NCBI GenBank assembly: GCA_032690845.1
Contig: CM064431.1
Location: 27,286,300 to 27,350,299, forward strand
DNA from: Eleusine coracana subsp. coracana
Taxonomy: Eukaryota; Streptophyta; Magnoliopsida; Poales; Poaceae
Direction of reading: 5' to 3'
Length of the DNA stretch: 64,000 nt
The position numbers and the translations under genes were made by a program. Below, piece after piece: positions 44,401 through 54,445 of the stretch (position 1 is the first letter of the stretch; every line of letters starts with the position of its first letter). The notes below the pieces were generated by a model. That model saw only the letters and a program-made list of their open reading frames with translations. It ran no database searches and was not told the origin of the DNA.

Positions 44401-47400
44401 TGATGATGTGACCATCATGGGAGATGGTTCTAAGTATATAGGCTTTGTGAAGGCACCTCTCAGTGAGCAATTTCTGATGACTAGTCTTGGTTCTCTTTGT
44501 TATTTTATTAAGATTGAGATTTCCTCTACTCCTGAGGGTTCTATCTGTCTCAAGATAAGTACATCCACGACCTTCTTGATCATGCTTCTCTCACTAATTA
44601 TCATGCAGTTGAGACTCACATGGAACTTAATGTTCACCTTTGAGCCATTAATGGTGAGCCTCTCACAGATCCTACTAACTATTGCCATATAGTGGGAAGT
44701 CTTGTTTATCTTGGTGTCACTCATCCTGACATCTCGCATTCCATGCATATCCTGAGTTAGTTTGTTTCGGCTCCCATCCAACTCCACTATACTCACTTTC
44801 TTAGTGGGACTATATCTCGTCGTCTTTTCTTTCCATGCCTCCAACACTTTACATCTCTAGGCATATTGTGATGCTATCTCAGCTAATGATTTCTCTGATC
44901 ATCAATCTCTTTCTGACTTTTGTGTATTTTCTAGTGGTTCTCTCATTACTTAGAAAACTAAGAAGCAGACAACAGTTTCTCGTCCAAGTGCAGGAGCTAA
45001 GTTGCGTGATATGCCTCTTCTGACAGTGGAGGTTACAGTGGTTACTTGAGAATTTTGATGTTTTTGTTTCTATGTCAACTCCTCTTTTGTTTACAGTACA
45101 AGAGCTATCAGCATGGCTTGTGGTCCAATGAAGCATGAACTCTGTAAGCATGTTGGTGTTGATGCTTTTTATACATGATCGTAGATACAATATGGTATTG
45201 TTATTCCTTAGTATGTGTATTCAGAGATTCAATTAGCTGATTTATTTACAAAGTCACAGACCAGAGCCAGGCACATGTTCTACCTCTCCAAACTCAATGT
45301 TGTTGATCTTCTCTGAGTTTAAGGTGGAGGGTGTTAGATATATATGTATTCTTATAGTTTCTCCATTGTATAAGGGGCTTTGTGCATATTTATCCATATA
45401 TGTACATGTATATATTTGGGCCTAGTGCCTCCATAATGAATACAAGTAACATATTCAACCCTAAATATTTAAGGTGTGCTTGACAGAGCTTATGTTTATG
45501 CTAAAATGGCTTATGTTTTGACGTATCTGTAAAAAGTGTTTATCTGGCTTATTGTAGCATAAGTTGTCGAGCCGTTTGGCAAAACAGCTTATCCTATTTC
45601 TGAAATGGCTTATTCTAGGGAGAGGTGGTTCATAAGCCCAAAAAGATAGTGTTTGTTGGCTTTTCTATTCTAGTATAAAAAGGCACATGGTTTATAAGAG
45701 CTTATTGCAATAATTGTTTATGCAAAATAGCTATTTTGCAGGACTTATGGCTTATTATAGTATAGCCCCTCCATAAGCCCTGCCAAACACACCCTTACAA
45801 TTAAGCACTAGGGTTCAAGAATACAACATAAATTTCAATGTTTCCAAATTTTGGAATTTAGAATGCAGATAAATGACCAAAAGTGATCAAGGAACAGAAC
45901 ATATAGCAACAGAAACATACCTTGTAAACAGTAGACCAACCTCCAGATCCAATTTTGTTTCGCGATGAAAAATTATTAGTTGCAGCCTTCAGTAAGTGAT
46001 AAGCTGTATTCATCGAAGTTAAATCATTTCCACCGTCAAGGATTGCTTGTCATTTTTGCAAAGTTTCAATAGGCATTACAATGAAGGCATAGAGATCATG
46101 GCGGGTGGTATATTTTAAAGCAAATTGGTGCTTACTGCTACAGCCTTCTACATTGTGATGAGGCAACCAGCAAAGCCATTTCAGCCTCTTATCTCGGGTT
46201 AAGAGCTCTTCCAAAGTTTCTTGATGCTCTACACAGAATTATTTGATATCACATTCTATTTTTCTGTAACCAGATTTTACACTTGATATGATAGGCATGG
46301 TATATAACTGAATAAAAATGACATAAATTAATTCGAGTAGAATCGCATGTAAGCGCAATTTATTACTACGGTCAAACACGTAGAAGAACTGGGGATACGG
46401 ATTGAAAGGGATTCAAGCTTTAATTCCCTCAATCCACATGGTTCGCTTGAAAAGAGGATTAACCAAACAAGGCCATGGTGTAGGTCTGGTGTAGATCTAC
46501 AAGGCCTACCACTCTCTTTCTCAATTAAATGGCACATATTTTCTTATAGTTTTTTCTTACCAAATAAGAAATGTTCAAAATACCATTGTAGAAGTATACT
46601 ACAAGATCGACATGACATTCAAAGTAAATTTTACGTTTGGCTTCATCTTCTTGGACATCTGATCTATGAAAAAAAAAATGAAGCTACTGAGCAGAATCAT
46701 TTTGCGAAGTGACTTGCCAAGTGATCTCAAAATTGAGAAGCTAAACATCAAATGGGAAGCACCTAGACATACATGAAGATTGTATCATTCAAACAAGTAC
46801 ATTTTTCCAACAATTTGTCCACATACGGCCTGAGAAATCATGTAACGTTCCATAACTACATAATTAGTCTTATATAAATTACCTGTTAGACTGTTTTCTA
46901 ATGGTACAAATCCCGTGTCACTTCCTTGATTCCTAAAAGCACGGAATGATCATGCCGTTAGCCAAGTAAGAGAAATGAAAGGAAACTGCAATGTTGTCTT
47001 CGTGTTCCGAAAGCATGATTATGAAAACGAATGAAGTGTGATGTTCCTTCTATAATACACCCGAACATGAAGAAATAACACACAACTTAGTTGTTTAAAC
47101 CATGTTCCATCTTTACACACTGCATCAGCTAATGTGTCATAATGTTGAATGCGGAGCACAAATATATGCTGCAAACATCCAACCTAGCATAAGGTTCTAT
47201 GTGGCTGGTAGGTGAACCTGGAACCGCCTCCAATGCCTGAAATATGATTACATTTAATACTCAGCATAAAAATTACGAGGAATACACATTCACAAAAAAA
47301 AAACATTATGAGGAATACATAGGATAAATTTTGTTGGTAAGATTCCTCCAATTGGTGGATGATTGCTACCCGTTTCCAAATTATGAATAATGCTAATTCT

Positions 47401-48076
47401 GTGGTCATGAGGAAATTGTTGGTGTTAGGAGAATAACTCTAATTTCAGAATGAATGGAGTATTCATGAAGATTGCCTATCGAATCAAACACGTCATGCAT
47501 TTTGAAATAGAAGAAGTGTGTAGATAGGGATAATTCTAGCTACTATGATTTTTAAGGTGATTTTTATTGTTTCCCCAAATCATACCACTGCAGAGAATAT
47601 AATTAAATTAAAGTCACCTGCTGGGAATGATCCGGAGGGAGCAGCATATTGTAAATCCTCTCCAGGCGGATGGTGACGTCGATGTGGCTGACCATGGGGA
47701 AGACGAGGAGGTAGGAATCGATGTCAGTCTGCACGTCCCTGAACTGTTCTGCCTGCCTCCCAGCCATGACGAACCCATACGCAGCGCCGCGGTCCTGGCA
47801 GGACTCCACGAGCTCGAACGCGCGCCGCAGCGCGTCGCCCAGCCCGTCCAGCGCCCTCCTCACCTCCGGCCGCCGCATCGTCTCAGATGAGCGGCTCTGC
47901 ACCAGCTGGAGCAGGTCCCCCACCATCATTACGCGCCGCGCCAGCGACTGGCACTCCTTCCGGTTCCGCCGGGCCGTGCGCACGGCCTGTAGCGTCGCCG
48001 AGACGAGCCCCACGGCGTCCGCGCCCACCAGCTGCGCCACGGTCGCCGCCGGCCCCAGCGCGTCCCACAGCGCCAT
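41438..48076 (-). CDS. MCAfunc/ARPK-domain protein kinase, nine exons, one in-frame TGA
   Basis: Nine exons on the minus strand fit together: 48076-47618, 47236-47184, 46932-46883, 46658-46584, 46228-45921, 42636-42426, 42344-42116, 42015-41862 and 41728-41438. All have GT/AG borders, the phases agree, and the total is 1830 nt. Exon 1 encodes the helical MCAfunc (ARPK) domain (MALWDALGPAATVAQLVG..., about residues 1-150), found in Ca2+-signalling MCA proteins and in a group of rice kinases. The kinase domain (about residue 300 on) shows the Gly loop GSGGWSTVY, VAIKRY with the ATP-binding Lys, IVHKDLKPSNILLD, DFG and GTYGYIAPEY. The catalytic loop has HKD rather than HRD. Codon 272 is TGA (46050-46052), just before the kinase domain, so this allele may be a recent pseudogene or the base may be an error. 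There is no signal peptide or transmembrane helix, so it is a cytoplasmic kinase of the receptor-like class. Intron 5 is 3.3 kb because of inserted elements. Confidence 0.8.
42701..42918 (-). repeat. Possible small LTR in kinase intron 5
   Basis: On the minus strand the purine tract GGAGGGGAAATTATCA is followed by TGGGTCTAATC, a TATATATTGAGG box and an end in GGTGACAACA. This looks like the 3' end and LTR of a Gypsy element, but no coding part or second LTR was identified between 42919 and 43283. Confidence 0.3.
43284..45457 (+). pseudogene. 5'-truncated Copia element in kinase intron 5
   Basis: It starts in the integrase C-terminus (CVFLGYSAKHKGYPC, MRILRDVVFDES) and continues through the reverse transcriptase (EWQHVMAEEIATLERTGMWDLVPLP, KWVYKAKTRSDGSFACYKARLVA, LCSLYGLK) and remnants of the C-terminal part (VGSLVYLGVTHPDI). 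It ends with a purine tract (45320-45329) and an LTR-like start TGTTAGATATATATG at 45330. Many stops and shifts are present. It lies opposite in orientation to the kinase gene and wholly inside its intron. Confidence 0.75.
45472..45794. mobile_element. Tourist-like MITE in kinase intron 5
   Basis: The ends AGGTGTGCTTGACAGAGCTTATG (left) and the complement of GGGTGTGTTTGGCAGGGCTTATGG (right) form ~23-bp inverted repeats. TTA flanks both sides (45469-45471, 45795-45797). The 323-bp interior has no ORF and contains several copies of the GGCTTAT motif. Confidence 0.65.
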
Positions 48077-48438
48077 GGCCGAATGAGTATTTCCGCGAAA
48101 CCACTGGAGGGGGTGTCTAGTGTTTACAGCGAGCAGGATTTTAGGCTCTCCGCTACGTGCTACTACATTAACTTCATGACGTTGAAAGTCGAAGCTTCCT
48201 GCGCATTTCCACTTTTCAACGTGGACCAGACTTGTGCAAGCCAGCCAGCTCAATCATTTGGTCAGTGGAGACCTGCCATGATTAGTGATCGCTCGGGAGT
48301 CTGTGGCCACGCACACACGGTCCATGTATGTTCGAATGCTGAATTATGGTTTGTGGGCAGCGTCATGTTTTGTACTCCATAACACGAGTTCTGTCGGGCT
48401 GCATCCCACCTTGAGCCTGGATTTCCTATACAGCACTT

Positions 48439-48647
48439 GGCCCCTGTTTGTTTCCATTTATAAGCAGTTTATCGGTGAAAATAAACGATAATCCCATCAA
48501 ACATCTTATTTATTCTCGTTTATTCTCGTTTTTGCTGACCGTCGTTTTATAGTTTTATATTATGATAATCGAAAAACGAGAAACGAGAAAATCATTGTTT
48601 TTCTCTGAATCTAAACATGACCTAAAGAATCATAAATAAACAGGGCC
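48439..48647. mobile_element. Fold-back MITE upstream of the kinase gene
   Basis: Starts GGCCCCTGTTTGTTTCCATTTAT and ends ATAAATAAACAGGGCC, with further internal inverted matches (TTATTCTCGTTT against AAACGAGAA). Length is 209 bp with no ORF. It lies about 360 bp upstream of the kinase start codon. The target duplication is not clear. Confidence 0.55.
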
Positions 48648-49564
48648 TTGGATGGTGTTTGACGAATATTTTTGTTATCATACTCGTATACCAACATCTA
48701 CGATTGCCTAGAGCAATAAGTTATAGTCTTACGTGAGCAAAAGTAGAGTCCTGCATGCTCACGTTAACCTCCGGCAGCTGGGCCGTGTCATATGTATAAG
48801 TCTTGGTCATTATCGTGATTAATAGCCCAATTAACGTGGCTGCTAAGGAAAGTGTCCAGACAAATCACAATGGGCCGGTTGGCTCTCGTATGCAAGAAGA
48901 TGCGATTCTATTGGAGATAAAGCTGCGTACAAAAGCTGGAGATAAGGAGAGAAGAGAAGGATAATCGATGAATCGTGGCAAAAAGATACGATAAGCAAGG
49001 ATCGTAACAAACGTTATGGAGCTCAGGCGCGACGCTCTGTTGAGATCGTAACATATCCCCGCACGCTAGCCTCGACGCCCCGGCCTATATAAACAGGCTG
49101 ACGCCTCCTGGTCAGGGGTTCGGCACAAGCGAGAGGACGCCGAAGCGCTGCCGGCGTCTACGCGTATACGCGCCGCCGCCAACATACACATATACACTGC
49201 ACTCACCTCTAGCCGCGACGTTTGTGTGCTGCACCACAACGTTCAACGCATCGAGCCCCTGCCTCTACGATGGTCTGAATGTGTCATCTTTCCCACGCAC
49301 ATGACTCGAGGTGAGCAGATGGTGTTGACGGCCACATCTCTCAAACAAATTTCGCCTGATCGTTGTACGTCTACTATCTAGGCGGGATAGACGAGGCCGT
49401 CAGTACATTCACAAAATCAAGACGTAGGCATAAGCTACGGCTACATCTACTCCATAAGGGATAGACGAACACATCAGTGCCTTCATAAAATCAAGACGCA
49501 TGCGTAAGCTGTGGCCTGACCTACTACACGAGAGCGTCCTACAAGAAACTCCACCCGACCATGG
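48648..49564. other. Gene-free region with TATA box and ~77-bp tandem repeats
   Basis: No ORF of note. CGGCCTATATAAACAGGC at 49080-49098 is a strong TATA context followed by a GC-rich stretch with the palindrome CGCGTATACGCG (49161-49172). Two copies of a ~77-bp unit (about 49365-49440 and 49441-49517) share GGGATAGACGA and CATAAAATCAAGACG. A further copy lies at 54441-54510, on the other side of the Copia insertion. This may be an LTR or untranslated region of an unknown element. Confidence 0.45.
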
Positions 49565-49569
49565 ACGTC

Positions 49570-49784
49570 TGAAAGATAATGAGAGTAACTATGGTTGCCT
49601 GACTTGGCTCACCATAGGTTGCACGTTTATATAGAAAAGCAAATGTTACAGATATAGATGGTTTAACTAGAACTCCTGTGCGGACAATACATCAATCCTA
49701 ATTTAACTCTATTCTATCTATAGGAGTTCTGGTAACAACCATCTACGTATTAGATTACAATTCTATCATGAATTATCTCTAACA
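49570..49784 (-). repeat. 3' LTR of the young Copia element
   Basis: 215 bp, TGAAAGATAATG to TCTCTAACA on the plus strand, with a single difference from 54226-54440. Confidence 0.95.
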
Positions 49785-49799
49785 CCCCCTCTCAATCTA
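49785..49799 (-). promoter_or_regulatory. Polypurine tract of the young Copia element
   Basis: Read on the minus strand, TTGAGAGGGGG lies directly before the 3' LTR. It is the usual primer for plus-strand DNA synthesis. Confidence 0.75.
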
Positions 49800-49806
49800 A
49801 ACTCTT

Positions 49807-52800
49807 CTAGCCACCTTGAAGTTTAAGATTGCGAACAAATGCATCCATCTTTGTAAGAGGTAAAGCTTTTGTAAAACCATCTGCAAGCTGATCTTCGGAA
49901 GCAATGAATCGAACTTGTAGTTGCTTTCTCATAACTCTCTCTCGTACAAAGTGAAAATCAATTTCAATATGTTTTGCTCTAGAATGGAACACTGGATTAG
50001 CTGATAAATATGTTGCACCAAGATTATCACACCAAAGAATCGATGTGCGCTGCAATTTAATACCCATTTCGGCAACAAGTTGCTCAACCCAAATTATTTC
50101 TGCAGTAGCATTCGCCATAGCCTTATATTCTGCCTCTCTACTAGATCTCGAGACAGTTGGTTGTTTCCTCGCACTCCGTGATATTAGATTGCTGCCAAAG
50201 AATACAGCAAAGCCCCCTGTGGAGCGCCTATCATCTGGATCACCTGCCCAATCTGCATCTGAGAAAGCACTAATAACTGATGACCAATTTTTCTGAATAT
50301 GCATTCCAAAACCAACAGTATGTTGTACATATCTTAGTATTCTTTTCACTGCAGTCCAATGAACAGATGTTGGTGCATGAAGGAATTGACAAACTCTATT
50401 CACAGCAAAGGACAGATCCGGCCGTGTGATAGTCAAATATTGAAGAGCACCGACAATACTTCTGTATCGAGTAGCGTCTTCAGGACTGAGTAGGTCACCA
50501 GCATAATTTGACAATTTGTCGGATGCGGATAAAGGAGTGGTGCAAGGTTTACACCCGAGCATCCCTACACGCTTTAGAATATCATGCACATATTTAGCTT
50601 GAGAGAGAGTTATGCCGTTTGCTTCTTCTGTGACTTCTATACCCAAGAAATAATGTAGTTTGCCAAGATCCTTTAGAGCAAAATCCTCTTTCAAATGAGC
50701 AAGAAGAACTGTTACTGCTTCAGGAGACGAGCTTGTAACAATAATATCATCGACATAGACGAGCATATAGATGGTTATTCCGTGCTTATGATATATAAAT
50801 AGAGACATATCTGATTTTGAAGGTACAAAGCCCAAAGTAATGAGTTTGGAACTTAACCTGGAATACCATGCTCTGGGCGCCTGCTTCAGTCCATAGATAG
50901 CCTTGTCCAATTTACATATATACCCAGGCGTTTCAGAGTTCTCAAACCCTGGTGGCTGTTTCATGTAAACTTCCTCTTCCAGAACACCATGCAAGAACGC
51001 ATTCTGTACATCAAGTTGTCGAAGGCACCATCCACTTGAAACTGCAACAGAGAGTACCAATCTAATTGTGGCCATCTTAACAACTGGACTAAAAGTATCC
51101 TCATAGTCAATGCCATATCTCTGTTTGAAGCCCTTCGCTACCAAACGGGCTTTGTATCTATCAATACTTCCATCAGCTTTGCGCTTTATTTTGAATACCC
51201 ATTTGTAATCTATTACGTTGTGCCTTGATTTATTTGGGACCAGATGCCATGTGTGATTTCTATCAAGGGCTTGAACCTCAGCTTCCATTGCTTGTCGCCA
51301 TCTAGGATCAGCAAGAGCTTCTTCCACAGAGTTGGGCTCGCCAGTAGCACTGAAAAGGCCATATCTGATCATACCATCATACAATTTTTTTGGTTTAGTA
51401 ATACCGCTTTGTAGACGTGTTTGATGTCGTGGTTGAGCTGGTGTAGGCAGGGACGCACTGGGTGATGTAGGTGTCAGCGTGTGGTTGGATGCTTGTGGCC
51501 CGTCGCTCGCGTGATCCGAAGGGGATTCGCCCGCGTGATCCGACGAAGCATCTCCGAGGGCGTCTGCATCTGCGGTGACAGGTACGATCGGATCAGATGG
51601 ATCACCTCCAATAGCTGTGCCTGAATCACCATCGGACTGGCTGCTAGGACCTGCTGCGCCATGTTGCACCGCTCCAGGCATAAAGACTGGTTCACCAGGA
51701 ACCTGTGAATCAAGCTCGCCTGCAATATTTTCTTGGGCTCCACTAGCATTAGCCGGCACATTAGCATTAGTAATATCAGGAGCAGTGCAAAAATCATCCC
51801 CGAGGTTAAGCAGCGATGAAGGAAGAAGGACAATTTCTTTTCTGAGTAACGCAACAGCATTAGGATGTAGTTGTGAAAACGGGAAAACGGCTTCATCAAA
51901 CACAACGTCCCGAGAAATATATATATGGCCAGTAGAGATATCAAGACATTTAAAACCTTTGTGCATGGAACTATAGCCAAGGAAAGCACATTGGGTTGAT
52001 CGAAAAGATAATTTTCTGGAGTTATATGGTCTCAAATTGGGCCAACATGCACAACCAAAAGTGCGTAGATTGCTATAGTCAGGTTGTTCTTGTAGGAGGC
52101 GAGTACTGGGAACTTCAAAGTTAATGACTTTGCTGGGAAGCAGGTTGATGAGATATGTGGCAGCAAGGAAAGCTTGATCCCAAAATTTTAGAGGCATGGA
52201 AGCGTGAGCAAGAAGAGCTAGGCCGACTTCAACAATATGTCTATGTTTACGTTCGGCAGCCCCATTCTGTTGATGGGCATGAGGACAAGAAACACGATGT
52301 GTGATCCCAACTTGCTTAAAGAAAGAATTTAGTTTCTCATACTCGCCTCCCCAATCAGACTGAACACAAAGGATTTTCTTAGAGAATTTTCTTTCAACAA
52401 GTTTTTGGAAATCTTGAAAAACATGAAACACATCAGACTTGTGCTTCAGGAGATAGATCCATGTATATTTGCTATAGTCATCAATAAAGCTCACGTAATA
52501 ATTGTAGCGCCCAACAGAGATTGGAGCCGGCCCCCATACATCAGAATAGATTAATTGAAGAGGAGCACTTGAAATTTTATTTGATATAGAATAAGGAAGT
52601 TGATGGCTCTTGGCCCTTTGACATGAATCACAAACTGACTCCAAACTCTTAGATCTATCACAAGGTAATTTATTCTGACTAAGAATCTTCTGAACTATAG
52701 GAATAGAAGGATGACCTAGACGACTATGCCATAGGGATGTAGATGGGATATGAACTCCAAAAGCTTCATATTTCGACTCTAACCCCTCTTTTTGGATGAG

Positions 52801-54084
52801 AGGGTACAGACCACCCTTGCATCTACCGTGGTGTAAAATCTTCCTCGTGTCCTGATCCTTGATAAGAAAAAAATCGGGATGAAATTCAAAGAAAGCATGG
52901 TTGTCTTTTGCAAGTTTATGAACGGAGGCTAGACTTTTTGCACAGGCAGGCACATGAAGGATATTGTTAAGATGAAGTTTACTTGACGGGGTATGAAAAA
53001 TTGCATGTCCAATATTACTAATATTCATACCTGTGCCGCTAGCAGTCTGGACCTTTTCCTTGCCACTGTATTTGTCATGGACTGTCATCTTCTCTAGCTC
53101 ACCAGTGACATGATTTGTAGCCCCACTATCAGCATACCAATTTGTGTCAATACCATAAGCTTCAGTAGGTCGCCCACGATATTGATCATCTTCTTCATAG
53201 CGGAAGTAGCATTGTTTGGCTTCGTGATTATCCTTCTTACATATTTGACATGGAATTCTTTTGTTGCTCTTCTGATTTTTGCCTTGGCTGCTGAAGTTCT
53301 GATTGTTTTGAGCTGGGCGCCCTTGATTGAATCTTCCACCACCACGACGGCCACCGGTGCGCACACGATTGCCGCGTCCTCGAGATGCCACATTGGCCGA
53401 GGATTGATACTGTGCAGACCCTTGATACATCTCAAGTCGAAGATCATATTCCATGAGAAGTGAATAAAGCTCAGAAAGGGAGAGATCTCCTGATCGACCC
53501 ATCATAGCAGAGACAAAAGGATGATAATCAAAATCTAATCCATTAAGTATATAAGCAACCACCTCATCATCGTTGATGCTGACACCAGCTGAAGCAAGTT
53601 CGTCTTTAATATTCTGCATCTTGTTGACGTACTCCGCCGTCGTGAGGCTTCCCTTCTTGACGGTGGACAGTTGCATGCGCAGATTAGTAACCCGTGCTCT
53701 TGATTGTGCTGCAAACATGACCCCCAGCGCCTTCCAAGCTTGAGCAGAGGTCGTTGCAGTCGTGATCCCGGCTAGAACTTCCTTGGAGACCGAGTTCACC
53801 AGATAGCCAAGTAGCTTTTGATCTTTTTCCACCCATGAATCATGCTCTGGGTTGGGGATCTCCTTCTTCTTGCCGTCGACATCAGCTTCTAGAACTTGCG
53901 GCGGCTCAGGAACAGTTCCTTCTAAGATTCTTAGCACCTTGGCACCACGAACAGCCGGGAGAAATTGGGTTTTCCATAGAACGAAATTGTTCCGCGTGAG
54001 TTTCTCCGACACCGGGTGTCCGAGAAGCGATCTTGCGTCGTGACAAGAAGACGACGCCATCTGTTGTCGCGAGAGGAGGGTCAC
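49807..54084 (-). CDS. Copia gag-pol polyprotein, intact
   Basis: A single frame of 1425 codons. A second Met at residue 9 (MASSSCHD) is an equally likely start. Gag with the UBN2-type region spans about residues 30-240. A Gly/Arg/Asn-rich basic linker leads to a CCHC knuckle CQICKKDNHEAKQC (about 278-291). The protease motif is ADSGAT (about 320). The integrase has a HHCC domain (HSRLGHPS to CDSC) and catalytic residues in YSDVWGP (about 513), QSDWGGEY (about 578) and AAERKHRH (about 610). The W in SDWGGE replaces the usual N. The reverse transcriptase has KARLVAKGF and the catalytic YVDDIIV (about 1109). The RNase H has SDADWAGDPDDRRSTGG (about 1275) and ends with HIEIDFHFVRE and ADGFTKALP. 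No stop or shift interrupts it, so it may still be active. Confidence 0.95.
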   Translation of the reverse strand: MTLLSRQQMASSSCHDARSLLGHPVSEKLTRNNFVLWKTQFLPAVRGAKVLRILEGTVPEPPQVLEADVDGKKKEIPNPEHDSWVEKDQKLLGYLVNSVSKEVLAGITTATTSAQAWKALGVMFAAQSRARVTNLRMQLSTVKKGSLTTAEYVNKMQNIKDELASAGVSINDDEVVAYILNGLDFDYHPFVSAMMGRSGDLSLSELYSLLMEYDLRLEMYQGSAQYQSSANVASRGRGNRVRTGGRRGGGRFNQGRPAQNNQNFSSQGKNQKSNKRIPCQICKKDNHEAKQCYFRYEEDDQYRGRPTEAYGIDTNWYADSGATNHVTGELEKMTVHDKYSGKEKVQTASGTGMNISNIGHAIFHTPSSKLHLNNILHVPACAKSLASVHKLAKDNHAFFEFHPDFFLIKDQDTRKILHHGRCKGGLYPLIQKEGLESKYEAFGVHIPSTSLWHSRLGHPSIPIVQKILSQNKLPCDRSKSLESVCDSCQRAKSHQLPYSISNKISSAPLQLIYSDVWGPAPISVGRYNYYVSFIDDYSKYTWIYLLKHKSDVFHVFQDFQKLVERKFSKKILCVQSDWGGEYEKLNSFFKQVGITHRVSCPHAHQQNGAAERKHRHIVEVGLALLAHASMPLKFWDQAFLAATYLINLLPSKVINFEVPSTRLLQEQPDYSNLRTFGCACWPNLRPYNSRKLSFRSTQCAFLGYSSMHKGFKCLDISTGHIYISRDVVFDEAVFPFSQLHPNAVALLRKEIVLLPSSLLNLGDDFCTAPDITNANVPANASGAQENIAGELDSQVPGEPVFMPGAVQHGAAGPSSQSDGDSGTAIGGDPSDPIVPVTADADALGDASSDHAGESPSDHASDGPQASNHTLTPTSPSASLPTPAQPRHQTRLQSGITKPKKLYDGMIRYGLFSATGEPNSVEEALADPRWRQAMEAEVQALDRNHTWHLVPNKSRHNVIDYKWVFKIKRKADGSIDRYKARLVAKGFKQRYGIDYEDTFSPVVKMATIRLVLSVAVSSGWCLRQLDVQNAFLHGVLEEEVYMKQPPGFENSETPGYICKLDKAIYGLKQAPRAWYSRLSSKLITLGFVPSKSDMSLFIYHKHGITIYMLVYVDDIIVTSSSPEAVTVLLAHLKEDFALKDLGKLHYFLGIEVTEEANGITLSQAKYVHDILKRVGMLGCKPCTTPLSASDKLSNYAGDLLSPEDATRYRSIVGALQYLTITRPDLSFAVNRVCQFLHAPTSVHWTAVKRILRYVQHTVGFGMHIQKNWSSVISAFSDADWAGDPDDRRSTGGFAVFFGSNLISRSARKQPTVSRSSREAEYKAMANATAEIIWVEQLVAEMGIKLQRTSILWCDNLGATYLSANPVFHSRAKHIEIDFHFVRERVMRKQLQVRFIASEDQLADGFTKALPLTKMDAFVRNLKLQGG

Positions 54085-54206
54085 AAAGACTTCTGCGTTG
54101 CGGCCCTCTTGTCGCGGATCTTCACGTCGGGGAAGGAGACGTCACGATCGCCTTGCGTCGTTGCCCTTTTTTCCGACGAGATTGGATTGTGGATCTATTT
54201 TAGGAA

Positions 54207-54225
54207 GAGGCGGCTCTGATTACCA
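54207..54225 (-). promoter_or_regulatory. Primer-binding site of the young Copia element
   Basis: On the minus strand TGGTAATCAGAGCCGCC directly follows the 5' LTR. It matches the initiator-Met type TGGTATCAGAGCC except for one added A. Confidence 0.8.
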
Positions 54226-54440
54226 TGAAAGATAATGAGAGTAACTATGGTTGCCTGACTTGGCTCACCATAGGTTGCACGTTTATATAGAAAAGCAAAT
54301 GTTACAGATATAGATGGTTTAACTAGAACTCCTGTGCGGATAATACATCAATCCTAATTTAACTCTATTCTATCTATAGGAGTTCTGGTAACAACCATCT
54401 ACGTATTAGATTACAATTCTATCATGAATTATCTCTAACA
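54226..54440 (-). repeat. 5' LTR of the young Copia element, with promoter
   Basis: 215 bp, identical to 49570-49784 except one base. Its promoter must drive the polyprotein on the minus strand. Confidence 0.95.
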
Positions 54441-54445
54441 ACGTC

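Larger units (their letters stand above)
49570..54440 (-). mobile_element. Young, complete Copia element (Hopscotch/Retrofit-like)
   Basis: 4871 bp with 215-bp LTRs and a perfect ACGTC duplication (49565-49569 and 54441-54445). Read on the minus strand: 5' LTR (54440-54226), primer-binding site, one uninterrupted polyprotein ORF (54084-49807), a GAGAGGGGG purine tract, 3' LTR (49784-49570). The LTRs differ at one site that I can find (C versus T at GCGGAYAATACA). At the customary grass rate of 1.3e-8 this means an insertion well under one million years old. The size, LTR length and single ORF resemble Hopscotch/Retrofit (Ale group). All parts needed for movement appear present. Confidence 0.95.

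Noticed and set aside
47627..48120. ORFs on both strands over kinase exon 1, and the ATG that starts the 216-codon frame at 48253
   Set aside because: Only the frame beginning MALWDALGP at 48076 matches the MCAfunc domain. The extra upstream residues are not family-like and the other frames are shadows.
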